From Inhella crocodyli (GTDB taxonomy: Bacteria; Pseudomonadota; Gammaproteobacteria; Burkholderiales; Burkholderiaceae_C), in NCBI RefSeq assembly GCF_004004565.1, contig NZ_SACM01000006.1, forward strand, positions 62,001 through 126,000: a DNA stretch of 64,000 nt, given 5' to 3'. The position numbers and the translations under genes are program-made. The notes under the pieces are model-generated. The model had not been told where the DNA came from. It did no database searches and was given only the letters and a program-made list of their open reading frames with translations. Shown here piece by piece: positions 36,626-45,445 of the stretch (positions are counted from its first letter, which is position 1; every line of letters begins with the position of its first letter).

Positions 36626-36631
36626 ATTCTA
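36626..36631 (-). promoter_or_regulatory. Candidate -10 for the two-lobed lipoprotein gene
   Basis: Reading the minus strand, CTAGAATCGCC contains the hexamer TAGAAT 54 bases before the start codon. The same CTAGAAT string precedes argJ and coxB. No good -35 hexamer is evident. Confidence 0.3.
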
Positions 36632-36693
36632 GAAAGCGCCTGGGGCACGCTCGGCCCCCAGGCGAGGGGTCAGGCCATGGCCCCTTCCGGCGT

Positions 36694-38115
36694 TCAGCCC
36701 GCCTTCACCACCGCGTACCGCGCCAAGGTCTTGGCCCGGGCCTCGGCGTGGTCCACCACGGGGCGCGGGTAGTCCACGCCCAAACGCAGACCGCCCAGCT
36801 CGATCGGCTTGGCCGCCCAAGGCGCGTGGATCGCGCCGTCGGTCAGGCGGGCCAGCTCGGGCAGGTAGCGGCGCACGAACACGCCCTTGGCGTCGAACTT
36901 CTCGCTTTGGGACGTGGGGTTGAAGATGCGGAAGTAGGGCTGGGCGTCGCAGCCGCAGCTGGCGGCCCATTGCCAGCCGCCGCTGTTGGCGGCAAGGTCG
37001 AAGTCGAGCAGCTTTTCGGCGAAGTAGGCCTCGCCGCGCTGCCAGTTCAGGCCCAGGTGCTTGCACAGGAAGCTGGCCACCACCATGCGCAGGCGGTTGT
37101 GCATGTAGCCGGTTTGGTTGAGCTGGCGCATGGCGGCGTCCACCAGCGGGTAGCCGGTGCGGGCCTCGCACCAGGCGGCGAACAGCTCATCCGCCTCGGG
37201 GCCTTCGTCCCACACCACGCGGGCGTAGTCGGTCTTCAGCGGGCCGTGCACCACGCCAGGGTGGTGGTGCAGCACCTGGTGGTAGAAGTCCCGCCAGATC
37301 AGTTCGTTAAGCCAGCCACCGGCGCCCTCTTGCTCGCGCAGCGGCCAGGCGGCGCGGGCCAGTTCGCGCGGGGCCACCAGGCCGAAGCGCAGCGCGGGGC
37401 TGAGGTAGCTGGGGCCTTTGACGGCGGGGAAGTTGCGCGTGTCGGCGTAGTCGGCCATGCGCTCGCTGACGAACTCGGCCAGCTGCGCGCGGGCTTGCGT
37501 CGCGCCGCCGCGGTAGCGCTCGTGCAGGTCGGTGGCCTCGAAACCCAGGTCGGCCAGGCTGGGCAGGCCGGTGGCCAGGGGGGAGGGCGCCAGGGCGGCC
37601 AGGTTCGGCACGCGCTCGGCCAGGCAGGCGGCGCCTTCCGCGGCCATGGCCTTGTGCCAGGCGTTCTTGTAGGGCGTGAACACGGTGTAGGGCTTGCCGG
37701 CGCCGGTCAGCAGCTCGCGGCGCTCGAACACGGTCACGTCTTGCACGCTGTCCACACGCACGCCGGCCAGGGCGGCGCGCACGGCCTCGTCGCGGGCCAG
37801 GGCGAAGGGGTCGTCGTCGTGGGCGAACACGAGGCGCTGGGCCTTGAGTTCATGCACCAGGGCGGGGATGACTTCTCGTGCGCGGCCGTGGCGCACGATC
37901 AGGCCCACGCCGCGTTCGCGCAGCTGGCGCTCGATGTCGGCCAGGGCGTGCCAGATCAGCTCGACGCGCCGGTCGGTGCGGGGCAGGGCGTCCAGGATGT
38001 CGCGCTCGAAAACGAAGGCCACGAACACGGGGCCGCCGGTGCTGCAGGCCGCGTGCAAGGCGGCGTGGTCGTGCAGGCGCAGGTCGCGCCGCAGCCAAAC
38101 AAGGGTGGGGGTCAT
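36694..38115 (-). CDS. phrB: Deoxyribodipyrimidine photolyase
   Basis: PhrB uses blue light to split cyclobutane pyrimidine dimers. The 473-residue product has the N-terminal antenna domain (TLVWLRRDLRLHDHAALHAA) and the FAD domain: LAPRELARAAWPL, RTGYPLVDAAMRQLNQTGYM, HNRLRMVVASFLCKHLGLNW, and DFDLAANSGGWQWAASCGCD, with the Trp residues used for electron transfer. Length fits class I CPD photolyases. It runs opposite to the HAD gene, 47 bases away. There are no neighbouring light-response genes. Confidence 0.95.
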   Translation of the reverse strand: MTPTLVWLRRDLRLHDHAALHAACSTGGPVFVAFVFERDILDALPRTDRRVELIWHALADIERQLRERGVGLIVRHGRAREVIPALVHELKAQRLVFAHDDDPFALARDEAVRAALAGVRVDSVQDVTVFERRELLTGAGKPYTVFTPYKNAWHKAMAAEGAACLAERVPNLAALAPSPLATGLPSLADLGFEATDLHERYRGGATQARAQLAEFVSERMADYADTRNFPAVKGPSYLSPALRFGLVAPRELARAAWPLREQEGAGGWLNELIWRDFYHQVLHHHPGVVHGPLKTDYARVVWDEGPEADELFAAWCEARTGYPLVDAAMRQLNQTGYMHNRLRMVVASFLCKHLGLNWQRGEAYFAEKLLDFDLAANSGGWQWAASCGCDAQPYFRIFNPTSQSEKFDAKGVFVRRYLPELARLTDGAIHAPWAAKPIELGGLRLGVDYPRPVVDHAEARAKTLARYAVVKAG

Positions 38116-38162
38116 CGGGGCATTGTGGGTCGCAGGACAATCCCCTGTCTTGCCCTCAACCA

Positions 38163-38840
38163 GTGCGGTCCCCCCTCTTGAATCACGCCCTGAACCACGA
38201 GCTGATTGCCTTCGACTGGGACGGCACCCTGTTCGACTCCACCGCCTGCATCGTGCGCAGCATCCAGGCCGCCGCCCGCGAGATGGGCCTGCCCGAGCCC
38301 AGCCAGGAGAAGGCGCAGCACGTCATCGGCCTGGGCCTGGAGCAGGCCCTGCTGATCGCCGCGCCCGGCCTGCCGCGCGAGCGCTACCGCGACATGGGCC
38401 ACGCCTACCGCAAGCACTACTTCGCCACGGTGCACGAGGTCACCCTGTTCGACGGCATCGTGCCCCTGCTGCACGCGCTGAAGGATCGCGGCCACCGCCT
38501 GGCCGTGGCCACGGGCAAGAGCCGCCGGGGCCTGGACGAGGCCTTGGACCAGGTGGGCCTGCGCACGCTGTTCGACGCCACCCGCACCGCCGAAGAAACC
38601 GCCGGCAAGCCCCACCCGCAGATGCTGAACGAGCTGATGGACGAGCTGAGTGTGGCGCCCGAGCGCACCCTCATGGTCGGCGACACCACGCACGACCTGC
38701 AGCTGGCGATCAATGCCGGCACCCCGGCGCTGGCGGTGAGCTTTGGCGCCCACCCGGTGGCCGAGCTGGAGGCCCTGAGGCCCTTGGCCGTGCTGCACGA
38801 CGTGCCCAGCCTGCACGCTTGGTTGATGACCCATGGTTGA
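38163..38840 (+). CDS. HAD-family phosphatase, phosphoglycolate phosphatase-like
   Basis: A 225-residue HAD-IA hydrolase. Motif I is IAFDWDGTLFDST with the nucleophile and acid aspartates, motif II is VATGKSRRG, motif III includes the Lys of TAGKPHPQM, and motif IV is MVGDTTHDLQLAINAG. A helical cap of the Gph type lies between motifs I and II. I chose GTG 38163; TTG 38178 is possible and neither has a clear ribosome-binding site. It overlaps the Rieske gene by eight bases and starts the unit HAD - Rieske - S49 peptidase. The substrate is not determined. Confidence 0.85.
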   Translation: MRSPLLNHALNHELIAFDWDGTLFDSTACIVRSIQAAAREMGLPEPSQEKAQHVIGLGLEQALLIAAPGLPRERYRDMGHAYRKHYFATVHEVTLFDGIVPLLHALKDRGHRLAVATGKSRRGLDEALDQVGLRTLFDATRTAEETAGKPHPQMLNELMDELSVAPERTLMVGDTTHDLQLAINAGTPALAVSFGAHPVAELEALRPLAVLHDVPSLHAWLMTHG

Positions 38841-39252
38841 ACCCGCGCTGGACGAGGGCCTGTGGGTGTGCGACAGCGCCGCGCTGGTAGAGCGCGGCAA
38901 GGGCGTGCAGTGGGAGCTGCTGTACTGCGGCCGCGAAGAGCGCGCCTTCGCGCTGCGCTTCGACGGCCAGGTGGTGGCCTACCTGAACCGCTGCGCCCAT
39001 GTGCCCACCGAGCTGGACTGGCAGCCCGACGAGTTTTTGGACAGTGACAAGCGTTACATCCTGTGCGCCGTGCACGGGGCCGTCTATTCCCCCAGCACCG
39101 GCGCCTGCGTGATGGGCCGCTGCGGCCGCGCCGGGCTCATTCCCGTCACCGTGACCGAAGCCAACGGCCAAGTGCGTTGGTACCCTAGCCAGCATCAGCG
39201 GCCCCTGCCGCCCCCCGACCCTTCCGAGCCGCCCCCGGCCCCCCTGCCATGA
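38833..39252 (+). CDS. Rieske [2Fe-2S] protein
   Basis: A 139-residue single-domain Rieske protein. The cluster motifs are CAHVPTELDW (Cys-X-His) and CAVHGAVYSPSTGAC (Cys-X2-His). It has no signal peptide, so it is a cytoplasmic ferredoxin-like electron carrier rather than a bc1 subunit. It overlaps the HAD gene by eight bases and the S49 peptidase gene by four. This trio recurs in Burkholderiales as I remember, but the electron partner is unknown. The proline-rich C-terminal tail (LPPPDPSEPPPAP) is of low complexity. Confidence 0.88.
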   Translation: MVEPALDEGLWVCDSAALVERGKGVQWELLYCGREERAFALRFDGQVVAYLNRCAHVPTELDWQPDEFLDSDKRYILCAVHGAVYSPSTGACVMGRCGRAGLIPVTVTEANGQVRWYPSQHQRPLPPPDPSEPPPAPLP

Positions 39253-40286
39253 ACCCGTCCGATCCCACCCCGCCGCTGCCCGACGCGACCCCCAACCCGG
39301 ACGACATGCTGAAGGCGCCCCCCGCTGCGCCGGCCGCGGCCCCGGCGGCCGAATCCCCGGCCCTGGCCCGCCACGAGCAGCTGGCGCTGGAGCTGGCGCG
39401 CGACTTCCTGGCCGAAAAGCGCCGCGAGCGCCGCAACCGCAACTTCTTCCGCTTCCTCTGGCTGGCGCTGGGCGCCTTCTTGGTGTGGAGCCTGTGGGCG
39501 CCCAACCACCCGGCCGCCACCACGGGCACGCCGCACACGGCCTTGGTGGAGGTGCGCGGCGAGATCGCGGCCGGTTCCGAGGCCAGCGCGGAGCTCATCG
39601 TGTCGTCGCTGAAGAACGCCTTCGAAGACCGCGGCGCGCGGGCCGTGGTGATCCGCATCAACTCGCCCGGCGGCAGCCCGGTGCAAGCCGGCATCGTGTA
39701 CGACGAGATCAAGCGCCTGCGCGCGCTGCACGACAAACCGGTGTTCGCCGTGGTGGAGGACGTGTGCGCCTCGGCCGCGTACTACATCGCCTCGGCCACC
39801 GACGCCATCTACGTCGACAAGGCCTCGATGGTCGGCAGCATCGGCGTGTTGATCGACGACTTCGGCTACACCGGTCTGATGGAAAAGCTCGGCGTCGAGC
39901 GCCGGCTCATCACCGCCGGCGAGCACAAGGCCATGCTCGACCCCTTCTCGCCGCTGAAGCCGGCCGACCGCGCGCTGGCGCAAGGCTGGATCGACGGCGT
40001 GCACCAGCAGTTCATCGCCGCCGTGCGCGCCGGCCGGGGCGACCGCCTGAAGGAAGACAAGGACACCTTCTCGGGCTTGGTCTGGAACGGCGACCGCGCC
40101 GTGGAACTCGGCCTGGCCGACGGCCTGGCCAACCTCGACCACGTGGCCCGCGAGGTGGTCGGGGCCGAAGAGGTCATCGACTACACCCCGCACGACAACG
40201 TGGCCGAGCGCCTGGCCAAGCGCTTCGGCGCCGCGCTGGGCGAGGGCGCCGTGAAGACGCTGCGCAGCGCCCCCCACGTTCGCTGA
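39249..40286 (+). CDS. sppA: S49-family signal peptide peptidase (SppA-like)
   Basis: A 345-residue membrane-anchored peptidase that degrades cleaved signal peptides or membrane proteins. After a proline-rich cytoplasmic tail of about 75 residues comes one membrane helix (FFRFLWLALGAFLVWSLW). The S49 domain shows VVIRINSPGGSPVQAG, the nucleophile Ser in EDVCASAAYYIAS, and the catalytic Lys in ITAGEHKAMLDPF. The length is that of the short single-domain form. It overlaps the Rieske gene by four bases. The gamma-glutamyltransferase gene follows 28 bases later. Confidence 0.93.
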   Translation: MNPSDPTPPLPDATPNPDDMLKAPPAAPAAAPAAESPALARHEQLALELARDFLAEKRRERRNRNFFRFLWLALGAFLVWSLWAPNHPAATTGTPHTALVEVRGEIAAGSEASAELIVSSLKNAFEDRGARAVVIRINSPGGSPVQAGIVYDEIKRLRALHDKPVFAVVEDVCASAAYYIASATDAIYVDKASMVGSIGVLIDDFGYTGLMEKLGVERRLITAGEHKAMLDPFSPLKPADRALAQGWIDGVHQQFIAAVRAGRGDRLKEDKDTFSGLVWNGDRAVELGLADGLANLDHVAREVVGAEEVIDYTPHDNVAERLAKRFGAALGEGAVKTLRSAPHVR

Positions 40287-40314
40287 ACGCCCCTTCGCCA
40301 CCAGGAGCCCTGGC

Positions 40315-41925
40315 ATGGACTTCGACTGGACCTCCGGCTACCCCAGCCGACGCAGCCCCGTCTTCGGCCGCAACGTGGTGGCCACCAGCCACCCGCTGGC
40401 GGCGCAAGCGGGCCTGCAGCTGCTGCAACGCGGGGGCAACGCCGTGGACGCGGCCGTGGCCACCGCCGCCTGCATGACCCTGGTGGAACCCTGCTCCAAC
40501 GGCCTGGGCAGCGACGCCTTTGCCCTGGTGTGGGACGGCACGCAGTTGCACGGCCTGAACGCCAGCGGCCCGGCGCCGATGGGCTGGACGCGGGAGCGGT
40601 TCGGCGACCGCCCCATGCCCACGCGCGGCTGGGACACGGTGACCGTGCCAGGCGCCGTCGCCGGCTGGGTGGCGCTGCACCAGCGCTTCGGCGCGCTGCC
40701 CTTCGCCGACGTCATCGCCCCGGCCATCGAGATCGCCGAGCGCGGCTACGCCGTGCCCGTGGGCGTGGCCGACAAATGGGCCCGCGCCGCGCAGGTGCCC
40801 GAGCTGGCCAACGGCGCGGGCTTCGCCCCGGCCTTTTTGCCCCGTGGCCGCGCACCCAAGGTGGGCGAGCGCTTCGCCTTCCCCGACGCCGCACGCACCC
40901 TGCGCCTGATCGCCGAGACGAAAGGCGAGGCCTTCTACCGCGGCGAGGTGGCCGCGGCGCTGGCGGCCTTCGCCGCGCAAGGCGGGGGCGCGCTCACCGC
41001 GGCCGATTTGGCGGCCTACCAGCCCGAGTGGGTGGCGCCGATCGCCACCGACTTCGAAGGGCACACGGTGCACGAGATCCCGCCCAACGGGCAGGGCATT
41101 GCGGCCTTGATGGCCTTGGGCATGGCGCGCCACCTGCACCTGGGCCAGTACGGCGTGGACGACTGGCGCACCCAGCACCTGCTGATCGAGGCCATGAAGC
41201 TGGCCTTCGCCGACGTCTACCGCCACGTGGGCGACCCCCGCGCCATGGCGCTGACGCCGGCGCAACTGCTGGACCCCGACTACCTGCGCCGGCGTGCGGC
41301 GCTGATCGACCCGGCGCAGGCGCAGGAGTACGGCGCCGGCAACCCGATCAAGGGCGGCACGATCTACCTGACCACGGCCGACGCGCGCGGCATGCAGGTC
41401 AGCTTCATCCAAAGCAACTACATGGGCTTCGGCTCGGGCCTGGTGCTGCCGGGCTACGGCGTGAGCCTGCAAAACCGCGGCGCCTGCTTCACCACGCAGC
41501 GCGGCCACGTGAACGAGGTGGGCCCGGGCAAGAAGCCCTTCCACACCATCATTCCGGCCTTCCTCACCAAGGACGGCCGCGCCCAGATGGGCTTTGGCGT
41601 CATGGGCGGCAACATGCAGCCGCAAGGCCACCTGCAAACCCTGGTGCGCATGCTGGTCTACGGACAGCACCCGCAGGCCGCCTGCGACGCACCGCGCTGG
41701 CGCTTCAACGAGGGCTTGTCCCTCAACGCCGAGCCGCACTGGCCCGCCGCCACCTTGCAGGGCTTGGTGCAAGCCGGCCACCACCTGGGCGACATCCACG
41801 ACAGCTACCAGGACTTCGGCGCCGGTCAGTTCATCTGGCGGATCGATCCGCAGGGCGACCCGGCCGTGGACGGCTACGTGGCCGCCAGCGACCCGCGCCG
41901 CGACGGGGCCGCCGTGGCCTGCTGA
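40315..41925 (+). CDS. ggt: Gamma-glutamyltransferase family protein
   Basis: A 536-residue Ntn hydrolase that would cleave and transfer gamma-glutamyl groups, for example from glutathione. The likely nucleophile is Thr349 in KGGTIYLTTADARG, where self-cleavage into two chains would occur; GFGSGLVLPGYGVSLQNRGA and GVMGGNMQPQGHLQTLVRML are typical of the family. There is no signal peptide, unlike the E. coli enzyme, so it is likely cytoplasmic and closer to the YwrD-type branch. An AGGAG lies seven bases before ATG 40315. It is convergent with amt. Confidence 0.9.
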   Translation: MDFDWTSGYPSRRSPVFGRNVVATSHPLAAQAGLQLLQRGGNAVDAAVATAACMTLVEPCSNGLGSDAFALVWDGTQLHGLNASGPAPMGWTRERFGDRPMPTRGWDTVTVPGAVAGWVALHQRFGALPFADVIAPAIEIAERGYAVPVGVADKWARAAQVPELANGAGFAPAFLPRGRAPKVGERFAFPDAARTLRLIAETKGEAFYRGEVAAALAAFAAQGGGALTAADLAAYQPEWVAPIATDFEGHTVHEIPPNGQGIAALMALGMARHLHLGQYGVDDWRTQHLLIEAMKLAFADVYRHVGDPRAMALTPAQLLDPDYLRRRAALIDPAQAQEYGAGNPIKGGTIYLTTADARGMQVSFIQSNYMGFGSGLVLPGYGVSLQNRGACFTTQRGHVNEVGPGKKPFHTIIPAFLTKDGRAQMGFGVMGGNMQPQGHLQTLVRMLVYGQHPQAACDAPRWRFNEGLSLNAEPHWPAATLQGLVQAGHHLGDIHDSYQDFGAGQFIWRIDPQGDPAVDGYVAASDPRRDGAAVAC

Positions 41926-41930
41926 GCCGC

Positions 41931-41950
41931 AGCCCGGCTCAGGCCGGGCT
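41931..41950. terminator. Hairpin between convergent ggt and amt
   Basis: A perfect 8-bp stem AGCCCGGC / GCCGGGCT with a TCAG loop lies just after the ggt stop and overlaps the amt stop codon. It has no T run, but its place between two converging genes suggests a shared terminator. Confidence 0.5.
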
Positions 41951-43135
41951 GTCGGGCGTGGCCGAGATCTTGTGGATGCTCAGGTCGGCGCCGTTGAACT
42001 CTTCTTCGGCGTCCAGGCGCAGGCCCACGGTGCGCTTGAGCACGCCGTATACCAAGGCGCCGCCGCCGAAGGCGATGGCCACCCCGACCGCGGTGCCCAC
42101 GAGTTGGCTGGCGAACGCAACGCCGCCCAGCCCGCCCAAGGCCGGCAAGCCGAAGACGCCGGCCGCCACGCCGCCCCACGCACCGCACAGGCCGTGCAGC
42201 GGCCACACGCCGAGCACGTCGTCGATCTTCCAGCGGTTCTGCGTGACGGTGAACATGCCCACGAACAGCGCCCCGGCCACGCCGCCGGTGACCAAGGCGC
42301 CCAGCGGGTGCATCAGGTCGGAGCCGGCGCACACGGCCACCAGGCCGGCCAGGGGCCCGTTGTGCACGAAGCCGGGGTCGTTGCGGCCGAGCAGCAGGGC
42401 CACCAGGGTGCCGCCGGTCATCGCCATCAGCGAGTTCATGGCCACCAGGCCCGACACCTTGTCCAGGGTCTGCGCGCTCATCACGTTGAAGCCAAACCAG
42501 CCCACGATCAGGATCCAGGCGCCCAGGGCCAAGAAGGGGATGGAGCTGGGCGGGTGGGCGGCGATGCCGCCGTCTTTGCGGTAGCGGCCCTGCCGGGGCC
42601 CCAGCAGCAGCACAGCGGCCAGCCCAATCCAGCCGCCCACGGCGTGCACCACCACGGAGCCGGCGAAGTCGTGAAACTCCGCGCCGAACTGGGCGGCCAG
42701 CCAGGCTTGGAAGCCGAAGCGCTGGTTCCAGGCCATGCCTTCGAACAACGGGTACACCAAGGCCACCAGTGCGAAGGTGGCGGCCAGTTGCGGGTTGAAC
42801 TTGGCCCGCTCGGCGATGCCGCCCGACACGATGGCCGGGATGGCCGCGGCGAAGGTCAGCAGGAAGAAGAACTTGGTCAGCGCGTAGCCGTTTTGGGCCG
42901 TCAGCGCTTGGGCGCTGCCCCAGAAGCTCACGCCGTAGGCCACCGTGTAGCCGATGCAGAAGTAGGCCAGGGTGGAGACCGCGAAGTCGCTCAGGATCTT
43001 GACCAGCGCGTTGACCTGGTTCTTGTGGCGCACCGTGCCCAGTTCCAAAAAGGCAAACCCGGCGTGCATCGCCAAGATCATGATGGCGCCCAGCAGGATG
43101 AAGAGGACGTCGGCAGAGGTGGTGGGGGGCGCCAA
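41939..43135 (-). CDS. amt: Ammonium transporter
   Basis: An Amt/Rh-type channel for ammonium uptake. The visible product is 398 residues with eleven helices. AMHAGFAFLELGTVRHKNQV, GGIAERAKF, DFAGSVVVHAVGGWIGLAAV (with the pore His) and GVWPLHGLCGAWGG (second pore His) match the family. The start is uncertain: TTG 43135 has GGAG eight bases upstream and gives a mature-like N-terminus without a signal peptide; farther starts exist at up to 43219 but run into the sigma-54 promoter. The promoter at 43177-43191 and repeated half-sites upstream imply nitrogen control. No glnK is adjacent. Confidence 0.92.
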   Translation of the reverse strand: MAPPTTSADVLFILLGAIMILAMHAGFAFLELGTVRHKNQVNALVKILSDFAVSTLAYFCIGYTVAYGVSFWGSAQALTAQNGYALTKFFFLLTFAAAIPAIVSGGIAERAKFNPQLAATFALVALVYPLFEGMAWNQRFGFQAWLAAQFGAEFHDFAGSVVVHAVGGWIGLAAVLLLGPRQGRYRKDGGIAAHPPSSIPFLALGAWILIVGWFGFNVMSAQTLDKVSGLVAMNSLMAMTGGTLVALLLGRNDPGFVHNGPLAGLVAVCAGSDLMHPLGALVTGGVAGALFVGMFTVTQNRWKIDDVLGVWPLHGLCGAWGGVAAGVFGLPALGGLGGVAFASQLVGTAVGVAIAFGGGALVYGVLKRTVGLRLDAEEEFNGADLSIHKISATPDSPA

Positions 43136-43176
43136 GGCGATGCTCCGGGAAGGGTGGCACAGAAAGCGTGCATGGC

Positions 43177-43191
43177 AGCAAATTGCGTACC
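43177..43191 (-). promoter_or_regulatory. Sigma-54 promoter of amt
   Basis: On the minus strand the sequence is GGTAC - N5 - TTGCT, with exactly ten bases between GG (-24) and GC (-12). It differs by one base from the GGCAC-N5-TTGCW consensus. Transcription would begin about 30 bases before the TTG start, leaving room for the GGAG ribosome site. Confidence 0.7.
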
Positions 43192-43196
43192 CGCCT

Positions 43197-43290
43197 TGGT
43201 GCGTGCTGCGCACCACCACAAGCCCCGCGATGGTGCGAATGAGGCGCTAATGTGGTGCGTACGGCGCGAAAGGTGCCCGCTCGTGGTGCG
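43197..43290 (-). promoter_or_regulatory. Cluster of TGGTGC half-sites upstream of amt
   Basis: TGGTGCG occurs four times in 94 bases (at 43197, 43231, 43253 and 43284), and GTGGTGCGTAC occurs twice, 31 bases apart. A dyad TTGGTGC-N7-GCACC lies at 43196-43214. Half-sites of this sequence are those of NtrC, although the classical NtrC order is GCACC then GGTGC. It is the probable enhancer for the sigma-54 promoter beside it. Confidence 0.5.
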
Positions 43291-43469
43291 TACTTGGCAG
43301 GTCGGGCCGACCCCTGACGAAAGTCATCCAAGCCCAGCCGGCCTAAGCTGCGGCGCATGACCAAACTCCTCGACGCCACGTAAGCGCGCTGCCGCCGCCG
43401 CGCGGCGCGGCCTGGGCCCCCGCCCAGCGCGCCGACCCCCACGTGTGCCGTTCCCCGGAGTAGTTGTCC

Positions 43470-44798
43470 GTGTCCTCCCTGTCCCATTGGCTCCAAGCGC
43501 TGCGAGAGCGCTTCCGCCTCAAGCCCGACGACCTGCTGCGCGACCGCGCCTACCGGCGCTTGTGGTCGTCCATCCTGATGTCGTCCACCGGCGCGCAGAT
43601 CACCATGCTGGCGCTGCCGCTCACGGCCGCGTTGCTGCTGCACGCCACGCCCCAGCAAATGGGCCTGCTCACGGCGCTGGAGCTGGCGCCCTTCGTGCTG
43701 CTGTCGCTGCCCAGCGGGGTGTGGCTGGACCGCGTGCGCAAGCTGCCGGTCTACGTGGTGGGCGAGCTCACCCTGGCCGCGGCCCTGGTCACCATCCCGG
43801 TGGCGCAAGCCTTGGGCTGGCTCACCATGGAGTGGATGTACGTCGTGGCCTTCGTGCTGGGCAGCGTGCACACGGTGGCCGGCAGCGCGGCGCAGGTGGT
43901 GCTGACCCAGGTGGTGCCCCGCGAGCGCCTGGTGGAGGCCCACGCCAAGAACGCCCTGGCCTCCAGCGGCCCCGAGGTGGCCGGCCCGGCCTTTGGCGGC
44001 TTGCTCATCAAGGCCGTGGGCGCCCCGTTGGCCCTGGTGGTGGACGCGCTGCTGCTGGCGGCCTCGGCCCTGGTGCTGCGCGGCCTGCGCATCCGCGAGG
44101 TCGTCCAAAGCGCCAGCGGCCGCGGCTTCAAAGAGGAGCTGTTGACCGGCCTGCACTTCGTGCGCGGCAACGCGCTGCTGCCCACGCTGGCCTGGGTCAT
44201 CGGCACCTGGCAGTTTTGCCACTACTGCGCCATGGTGGTGCAGATCCTGGTGGCCTCGCGCGAACTGGGCCTGAGCCCCGGCGCCATCGGCCTGGCCTAC
44301 GTGGCCCTGGGCGTGGGCACGGTGCTGGGCAGCCTCAAGGGCCACGCCGTGAGCGAGCGCTTGGGGCCGGGCCCCTGCCTGGTGCTGGGCATTGCCGTCA
44401 CGGGCGCTGGCTGGGTGCTGCTGGCGGTGGCGCCGGCCGGTCCCTTGGGCGTGTTGGCCTTCGGCCTGATGCTCGGCTGCTTCGGCCTGGGCGCCGTGCT
44501 GATGTTCATCAACTTCCTGAGCTTGCGCCAGGCCGTGACGCCCAGCCCCTTGCTCGGCCGCATGACCAGCACCATGCGCTGGCTCACGGTCTTGCCCGGG
44601 GCGCCGGGCGCCTTGCTGGGGGGCTGGCTGGGCCAGCACCTGGGCCTGCGCTGGGCGCTGGGCTTCGCCGGCGCCAGCGCGCTGCTGCTGGCCCTGGCCG
44701 CGTGGCGCTCGCCGGTGCTGCGCGCGGTGACCACGCTGCCCCAACTGGCCGACGAGGCGGGAGAGCCGCCCGAGCCGGCGGAGGCGATGCTGCCTTGA
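43470..44798 (+). CDS. MFS transporter, EntS/MFS_3-like
   Basis: A 442-residue transporter with about twelve helices. YRRLWSSILMSSTGAQITML, GVWLDRVRKLPVY (the loop 2-3 signature) and VVLTQVVPRERLVEAHAKNA match the MFS_3 branch that includes enterobactin exporters. GTG 43470 has GGAG nine bases upstream; a TTG six bases earlier is also possible. The substrate cannot be deduced and no siderophore genes are near. It is transcribed away from amt across a 334-base gap that holds the amt promoter region. Confidence 0.88.
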   Translation: MSSLSHWLQALRERFRLKPDDLLRDRAYRRLWSSILMSSTGAQITMLALPLTAALLLHATPQQMGLLTALELAPFVLLSLPSGVWLDRVRKLPVYVVGELTLAAALVTIPVAQALGWLTMEWMYVVAFVLGSVHTVAGSAAQVVLTQVVPRERLVEAHAKNALASSGPEVAGPAFGGLLIKAVGAPLALVVDALLLAASALVLRGLRIREVVQSASGRGFKEELLTGLHFVRGNALLPTLAWVIGTWQFCHYCAMVVQILVASRELGLSPGAIGLAYVALGVGTVLGSLKGHAVSERLGPGPCLVLGIAVTGAGWVLLAVAPAGPLGVLAFGLMLGCFGLGAVLMFINFLSLRQAVTPSPLLGRMTSTMRWLTVLPGAPGALLGGWLGQHLGLRWALGFAGASALLLALAAWRSPVLRAVTTLPQLADEAGEPPEPAEAMLP

Positions 44799-44949
44799 GT
44801 TGGGGTGGTTTCGATCGTGGCTATGGACCGGGCGGCCAAGCCATGCTGTTGATTTGCTGGGGCCTGCAACTGGGGGGCAGCAGGCGGGTAGCCATCGCTA
44901 GACCTAACATCGTCGGCCCACCATCTCAAGGCCGAATGAGGTCATCAGC

Positions 44950-45429
44950 ATGTCAATCGCGAAGTGCACGTCGGCGGTGTCCGCCGCGTTGGTCATTGTG
45001 ACCATGCCAGTCAATGCAGCGACGAATCTGGTGGATGGACTTGCTGCGGTTTACAAGTCCGGGCCGGCTCGAGTAGTGGCGTACTGCAAAGAGGCATCAC
45101 CTGAGTCGCACGCCGAACTTGAGACCGAGTTCGTCTCCATGAATCGAAGAATGGCAGAGGCCGTCGAGCCAATCCTTGCCGCAAATGCCAGCGAGCTCGA
45201 CTCCGTTTCGGAGAAGGAGGCGGCAGCATTGGAGGCGTTCGCCGAAGAGCTCGGCAACAGGATGCTGCAAGCCGCCAAGTCTTACGACCCTCACAAATAT
45301 TGCAAATGGTTGAGCACTTCCCTACGTGGCACCACGGTTGAGAAATTGCGGGCCACGATTCAACAGTCCATGGATCGCTACGCGGAAAAGGCGAAGCGTT
45401 CGGTTACCCAATCGGGCGCACGCGAATGA
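44950..45429 (+). CDS. Hypothetical periplasmic protein, lower GC
   Basis: A 159-residue protein. A Sec signal is likely (SIAKCTSAVSAALVIVTMPV then NAAT). The mature part is helical, rich in Glu/Ala, and contains two Cys (VVAYCKEAS and HKYCKWLS) that could form a disulphide. No family is recognised. Base composition is visibly lower in GC than the MFS gene before it and the FAD gene after it, suggesting later acquisition. An ACCTAAC at 44904 looks like an attC core but lacks the rest, so a cassette origin is not supported. Confidence 0.65.
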   Translation: MSIAKCTSAVSAALVIVTMPVNAATNLVDGLAAVYKSGPARVVAYCKEASPESHAELETEFVSMNRRMAEAVEPILAANASELDSVSEKEAAALEAFAEELGNRMLQAAKSYDPHKYCKWLSTSLRGTTVEKLRATIQQSMDRYAEKAKRSVTQSGARE

Positions 45430-45445
45430 TCCCGCAGGCCATCAC

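Noticed and set aside
43357-43383. An eight-residue open frame (MTKLLDAT) before the MFS gene, possible leader peptide
   Set aside because: There is no ribosome site, no repeated control codon and no attenuator hairpin pair that I can draw around it.
44904-44910. ACCTAAC, resembling an attC R'' core before the gene at 44950
   Set aside because: No inverted-repeat arms and no GTTRRRY follow within 150 bases.
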